DNA of 10,054 nucleotides, taken from contig JAMYWO010000637.1 in assembly GCA_024220525.1 (NCBI GenBank), positions 1 through 10,054 of the forward strand. Direction: 5' to 3'. Under the pieces are notes generated by a model that was not told where the DNA came from, made no database searches, and saw nothing but the letters and a program-made list of their open reading frames with translations. Below, piece by piece: positions 7,575-10,054 of the stretch. This DNA is from Cochliopodium minus (lineage: Eukaryota > Discosea > Himatismenida > Cochliopodiidae). The translations under genes and the position numbers were made by a program. Positions within the stretch are counted from its first letter, which is position 1, and each line of letters opens with the position of its first letter.

Positions 7575-9657
7575 TCATTTTTTTTCTTCTTCCTCTTCTT
7601 TTTCTTCTTTATCAAATTCTTCTTTTAATTTGTGAGAAATTTCCAAGTCTTCTTCGAGTTGTTTGGAACGAATCTCATTGTTTTCTTCGATTCTGTTCTC
7701 TTGTTCTTCTATTTGAGATTCAAGGGATTTCAATTCAAGGTTTTCTATTTTAAGATAATTTCTGAATTGAAATTTTTTCTTGGAAATCCTGTTTCTGAAT
7801 TTATCATTTATCTTTTGATCCACTCCCTTCTGTATCTCATTCAAAAAATCAAAATCTTGGGAAGAACGAAGTAAATTTATTGTCATTCCTATTCAAAAAA
7901 GATTAAAAAAAAAATGTAAAAAAAAAAAAAGAATAACAAGAATGAAAATAAAAAATAGTATAAAAGATTTAAGATCTTCTGAAATGAAAATAAAAAATAT
8001 ATTATTCGTTATAATTTGTTATAATATAGTTTTATTTCAAAAATATATTTCAAAAAAAAAATTTACCAAGAAAACCATAACGACCAGTTCTACCAGCACG
8101 ATGAATGTAGGAAATGTGATCACCATGTTTGATATCACGAATGTCTCTGAGGGGAAGATCATAGTTGATGACCAAGTTGACATTTTCAACATCGATACCT
8201 CTGCTCAACAAATTGGTGGTCAACATGATGCCCTTGGTGCATTTTCTGAAAAGGGTCATGTTCTCATCTCTTTCTTTGTTTTCCAATTTGCTGTGGATGA
8301 CGAAAAGATCAAATCCCTCTTTCTTCAAAAGCTCTGAAATTTCAGCAATATCCTCGATACGATTGAAGAAAACGATTGATTTGGTGGAGGTGACAGATCT
8401 GAAGATTCTGTAAAGAATGTCAATTCTTTTCACGCCTTGTTCTGTGCAATCAATTTTGAAATGGGTGATGTCAAAGTTGATATCTTCCAGAAAGATCGCG
8501 TAGTAAGGCTTCAACACAAACTCTTTCGCCCAATTTTTCACTCTTGGCTCGAATGTTGCACTGAAAAGAAAAATGTAGGGTTTGCTTGCCTTCATTATCT
8601 CTCCCTTTATCTTTTTAATATCATCTGCCATCTTTTCCAATGCATGATCTGCTTCATCCAACACTATTACCTTTTATTTCCCAAAAAATTTAATTTAAAT
8701 TTCAATAAATTCCTTTAATTTATTATATTTGAGAAGAAAAAGATCTAATCATAAAGAACGAATAGGTTTTAATATGTAAAGATGAGATTATCATTCCATA
8801 ATTTGTTTTTTTTAGAATATATTTAAAAAATTATAAAAAATTATATGTAATATTACCTTTATTCCTTTGGTATTGATGGCTCTATTTCTCATGTGATCTT
8901 TGATTTTTCCAGGAGTTCCAACAATTACGTGAGATTTGATGTTTTTGATGTTTTCTTTTTTGTCATCAGAAGGGATAGACAAGAAGATGTCCAGACCATC
9001 CTCAATCATGTATTTGCCAAACAATTTTAATTCATTATGTACCTGAATTGCTAATTCTCTTGTATGACAAATGATAAGACCTTGTGTTTCATTAACTTTT
9101 GTGTTGATGTGAGATAAAAGACCAATGATGAAAGCCACTGTTTTTCCACTCCCTGTTTTTGCTTGACAAATGAGATTTAATGGTTTTCCTTGTGTCCCAA
9201 CCATTACTGGGAGTGCTATTTCTTGTATTTTTGAAGGTTTGTTGAATTTTTCTTGGATTCCCTTCAATAAAAGATTGTTTATTCCCAAATTTTCAAATTC
9301 TGTCACTTTTTTCACTCTTGTATTTCTTCTATCATCTCTTCTGTCATCTCTTCTATCATTATTTCTATAATTTCTGTCGTTTCTATCGTTTCTATTCCTA
9401 TCATCTCTGTCATTTCTATTTTTGTTTCTGTCATCTCTGTCATCTCTTCTGTCATTTCTATTATTTCTTTCATCTTTCCTATCGTTTCTGTTGTTTCTAT
9501 CATTTCTTTCGTTCCTATCGTTTCTGTTGTTTCTATCATCTCTTTCATTTCTATTATCTCTTTCATTCCTATTATCTCTGTCATTTCTATTATTATAACC
9601 TATAAATTTGTTTTTTTTATTAAATATATATTTGGTAAATGTGATATTTTTACTCAT
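7575..9657 (-). CDS. DEAD-box ATP-dependent RNA helicase, DDX19/Dbp5-like, three exons
   Basis: Exons are 9657-8857, 8670-8067 and 7888-7575, with introns of 186 nt (GTAATA...AAAAG) and 178 nt (GTAAAT...GAATAG). The product is 572 residues, ATG to TAA-type end at the AAATGAAAACATG side of the spacer. Motifs in order: Q motif with F121 and PSKIQ (141-145); motif I AKTGSGKT (166-173); Ia HTRELA (198-203); Ib GTPGK; motif II DEAD (272-275, split from its strand by the first intron); motif III SAT (304-306); IV IVFFN; V SRGID (423-427); VI HRAGRTGR (457-464). The stretch after motif VI, GMTINLLRSSQDFDFLNEIQ, is formed across the second intron and is typical of the family. PSKIQ plus the TTNLLSRGIDVENVNLVINY block resembles DDX19/Dbp5, the mRNA export helicase that acts at nuclear pores with Gle1; eIF4A-like relatives are the alternative. 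Residues 23-114 are an Arg/Asn/Asp repeat and residues about 500-572 a Glu/Lys-rich coiled coil, neither usual for Dbp5. Confidence 0.95.
9316..9591 (-). repeat. Coding minisatellite: Arg/Asn/Asp repeat of the helicase
   Basis: On the forward strand this is a run of near-identical words such as CATTTCTATT, CATCTCTGT and CGTTTCTATC with 9- to 12-nt periods. In the helicase frame it encodes degenerate NRNDR, NERD, DRNN and RRDD units, residues about 23-114. Such RD/RN-rich low-complexity tracts often bind RNA or promote condensation. Other frames are also open across it because the repeat lacks stops, which makes misleading ORFs on both strands. Confidence 0.9.
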
Positions 9658-9835
9658 TTTGAAGATAGGATTGGAGATGGTTTGTGATTTTGCTTCAATT
9701 TTTTTTTTATATGTTTTTATAAAATAAATTTATAATATGAAATTCTTTATATTTTATTTATTTATTCATATCATATTCTATTACTTGAAAAAGAAAGGAA
9801 TAAAAACTATCTATGAAATGATGACTGAAAACCTT
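9658..9835. promoter_or_regulatory. Intergenic region upstream of the helicase gene
   Basis: These 178 bases separate the stop of the gene at the right edge from the ATG of the helicase, both on the reverse strand. They must hold the upstream gene's 3' end and the helicase promoter. The half nearest the helicase is AT-rich with TATA-like words. Nothing more specific is visible. Confidence 0.3.
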
Positions 9836-10054
9836 TTAGTTTTTGCTATTTTTTAATTCTCTGAACTTTTTTTGGATATCTTCAACAGAAGGAACATTAT
9901 TGTTATTATTGGTTTGAGGAGCATTGTTGTTATTATTGGTTTGAGGAGTATTTAGTTGTTGATTAGGAGAGTTCTGTTGTTGATTGTTGGGAGAACCAAA
10001 ATGTTGTTGGAGAAGAGATGAATTTTGGGGAGAATTGTTTTTATCAAAAAGAGA
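9836..10054 (-). CDS. C-terminal end of a Q/N-rich protein (partial)
   Basis: The frame is open from the right window edge to TAA at 9838-9836, giving 72 residues. No start is present because the gene continues outside. The visible part is Ser, Asn, Gln and Pro-rich, with NNQQQNSPNQQ and two PQTNNNNN units, and ends in a short charged helix, VEDIQKKFRELKNSKN. Homopolymeric Q/N tails are common in AT-rich amoeba proteomes. No domain is visible, so the function cannot be told. A conserved-looking C-terminal helix after a disordered linker suggests a peptide that docks to a partner; this is speculation. Confidence 0.65.
   Translation of the reverse strand, partial: SLFDKNNSPQNSSLLQQHFGSPNNQQQNSPNQQLNTPQTNNNNNAPQTNNNNNVPSVEDIQKKFRELKNSKN
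9894..9947 (-). repeat. Two tandem 27-nt coding repeats (PQTNNNNN A/V)
   Basis: Positions 9894-9920 and 9921-9947 are near-identical 27-nt units, differing at about three bases. Each encodes nine residues, PQTNNNNN followed by Ala or Val, in the partial Q/N-rich gene. The unit is a multiple of three, so copy-number change would keep the frame. Confidence 0.85.

Noticed and set aside
9312-9605. Overlapping ORFs on both strands and a CRISPR-like look of regularly spaced words.
   Set aside because: They result from the coding minisatellite of the helicase. Units are 9-12 nt with no spacers, and only the helicase frame continues into conserved motifs.

Overview
The window is nuclear-type DNA from an AT-rich protist. 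Four genes carry GT-AG introns, the polypyrimidine tract before the acceptor is strong, and the intergenic and intron sequence is extremely AT-rich and low in complexity, while the exons are clearly less so. There are no Shine-Dalgarno sites or operons. Genes end in TAA or TGA read as ordinary stops, so the standard code fits. A free-living amoeba or flagellate (Amoebozoa, Heterolobosea or Metamonada type) is a reasonable guess, but the sequence alone does not fix the lineage.

Most genes here are split, so no single open frame shows the real protein. I rebuilt each model by hand from splice sites that keep the frame. Left to right: (1) the 3' end of a forward gene (exons 71-244, 527-684, 1010-1234) resembling the C-terminal part of VWFA-domain or circularly permuted Ras-like proteins; (2) a reverse two-exon gene (2342-1850, 1790-1375) with a new N-terminal domain, a coiled coil and a C-terminal beta-sandwich; (3) about 1 kb (3470-2490, reverse) that looks like a decayed gene; (4) a reverse two-exon gene (5919-5757, 5684-3589) with a SAM-like domain and a P-loop NTPase; (5) a forward six-exon gene (6216-7473) with features of an R-S-E type ADP-ribosyltransferase fold; (6) a reverse three-exon DEAD-box RNA helicase of DDX19/Dbp5 type (9657-8857, 8670-8067, 7888-7575) with a long Arg/Asn/Asp repeat near its N-terminus; (7) the Q/N-rich C-terminus of another reverse gene, cut by the window edge (10054-9836).

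The helicase looks like a conserved housekeeping gene. The SAM/P-loop gene and the ART-like gene are divergently arranged around a 296-bp spacer. With the beta-sandwich gene and the decayed gene they form an accessory-looking block. SAM/P-loop NTPases and ART domains both recur in effector and conflict systems, so a functional link is possible, but this is inference from position and domain type. No tRNA, rRNA, CRISPR array or intact mobile element was seen.
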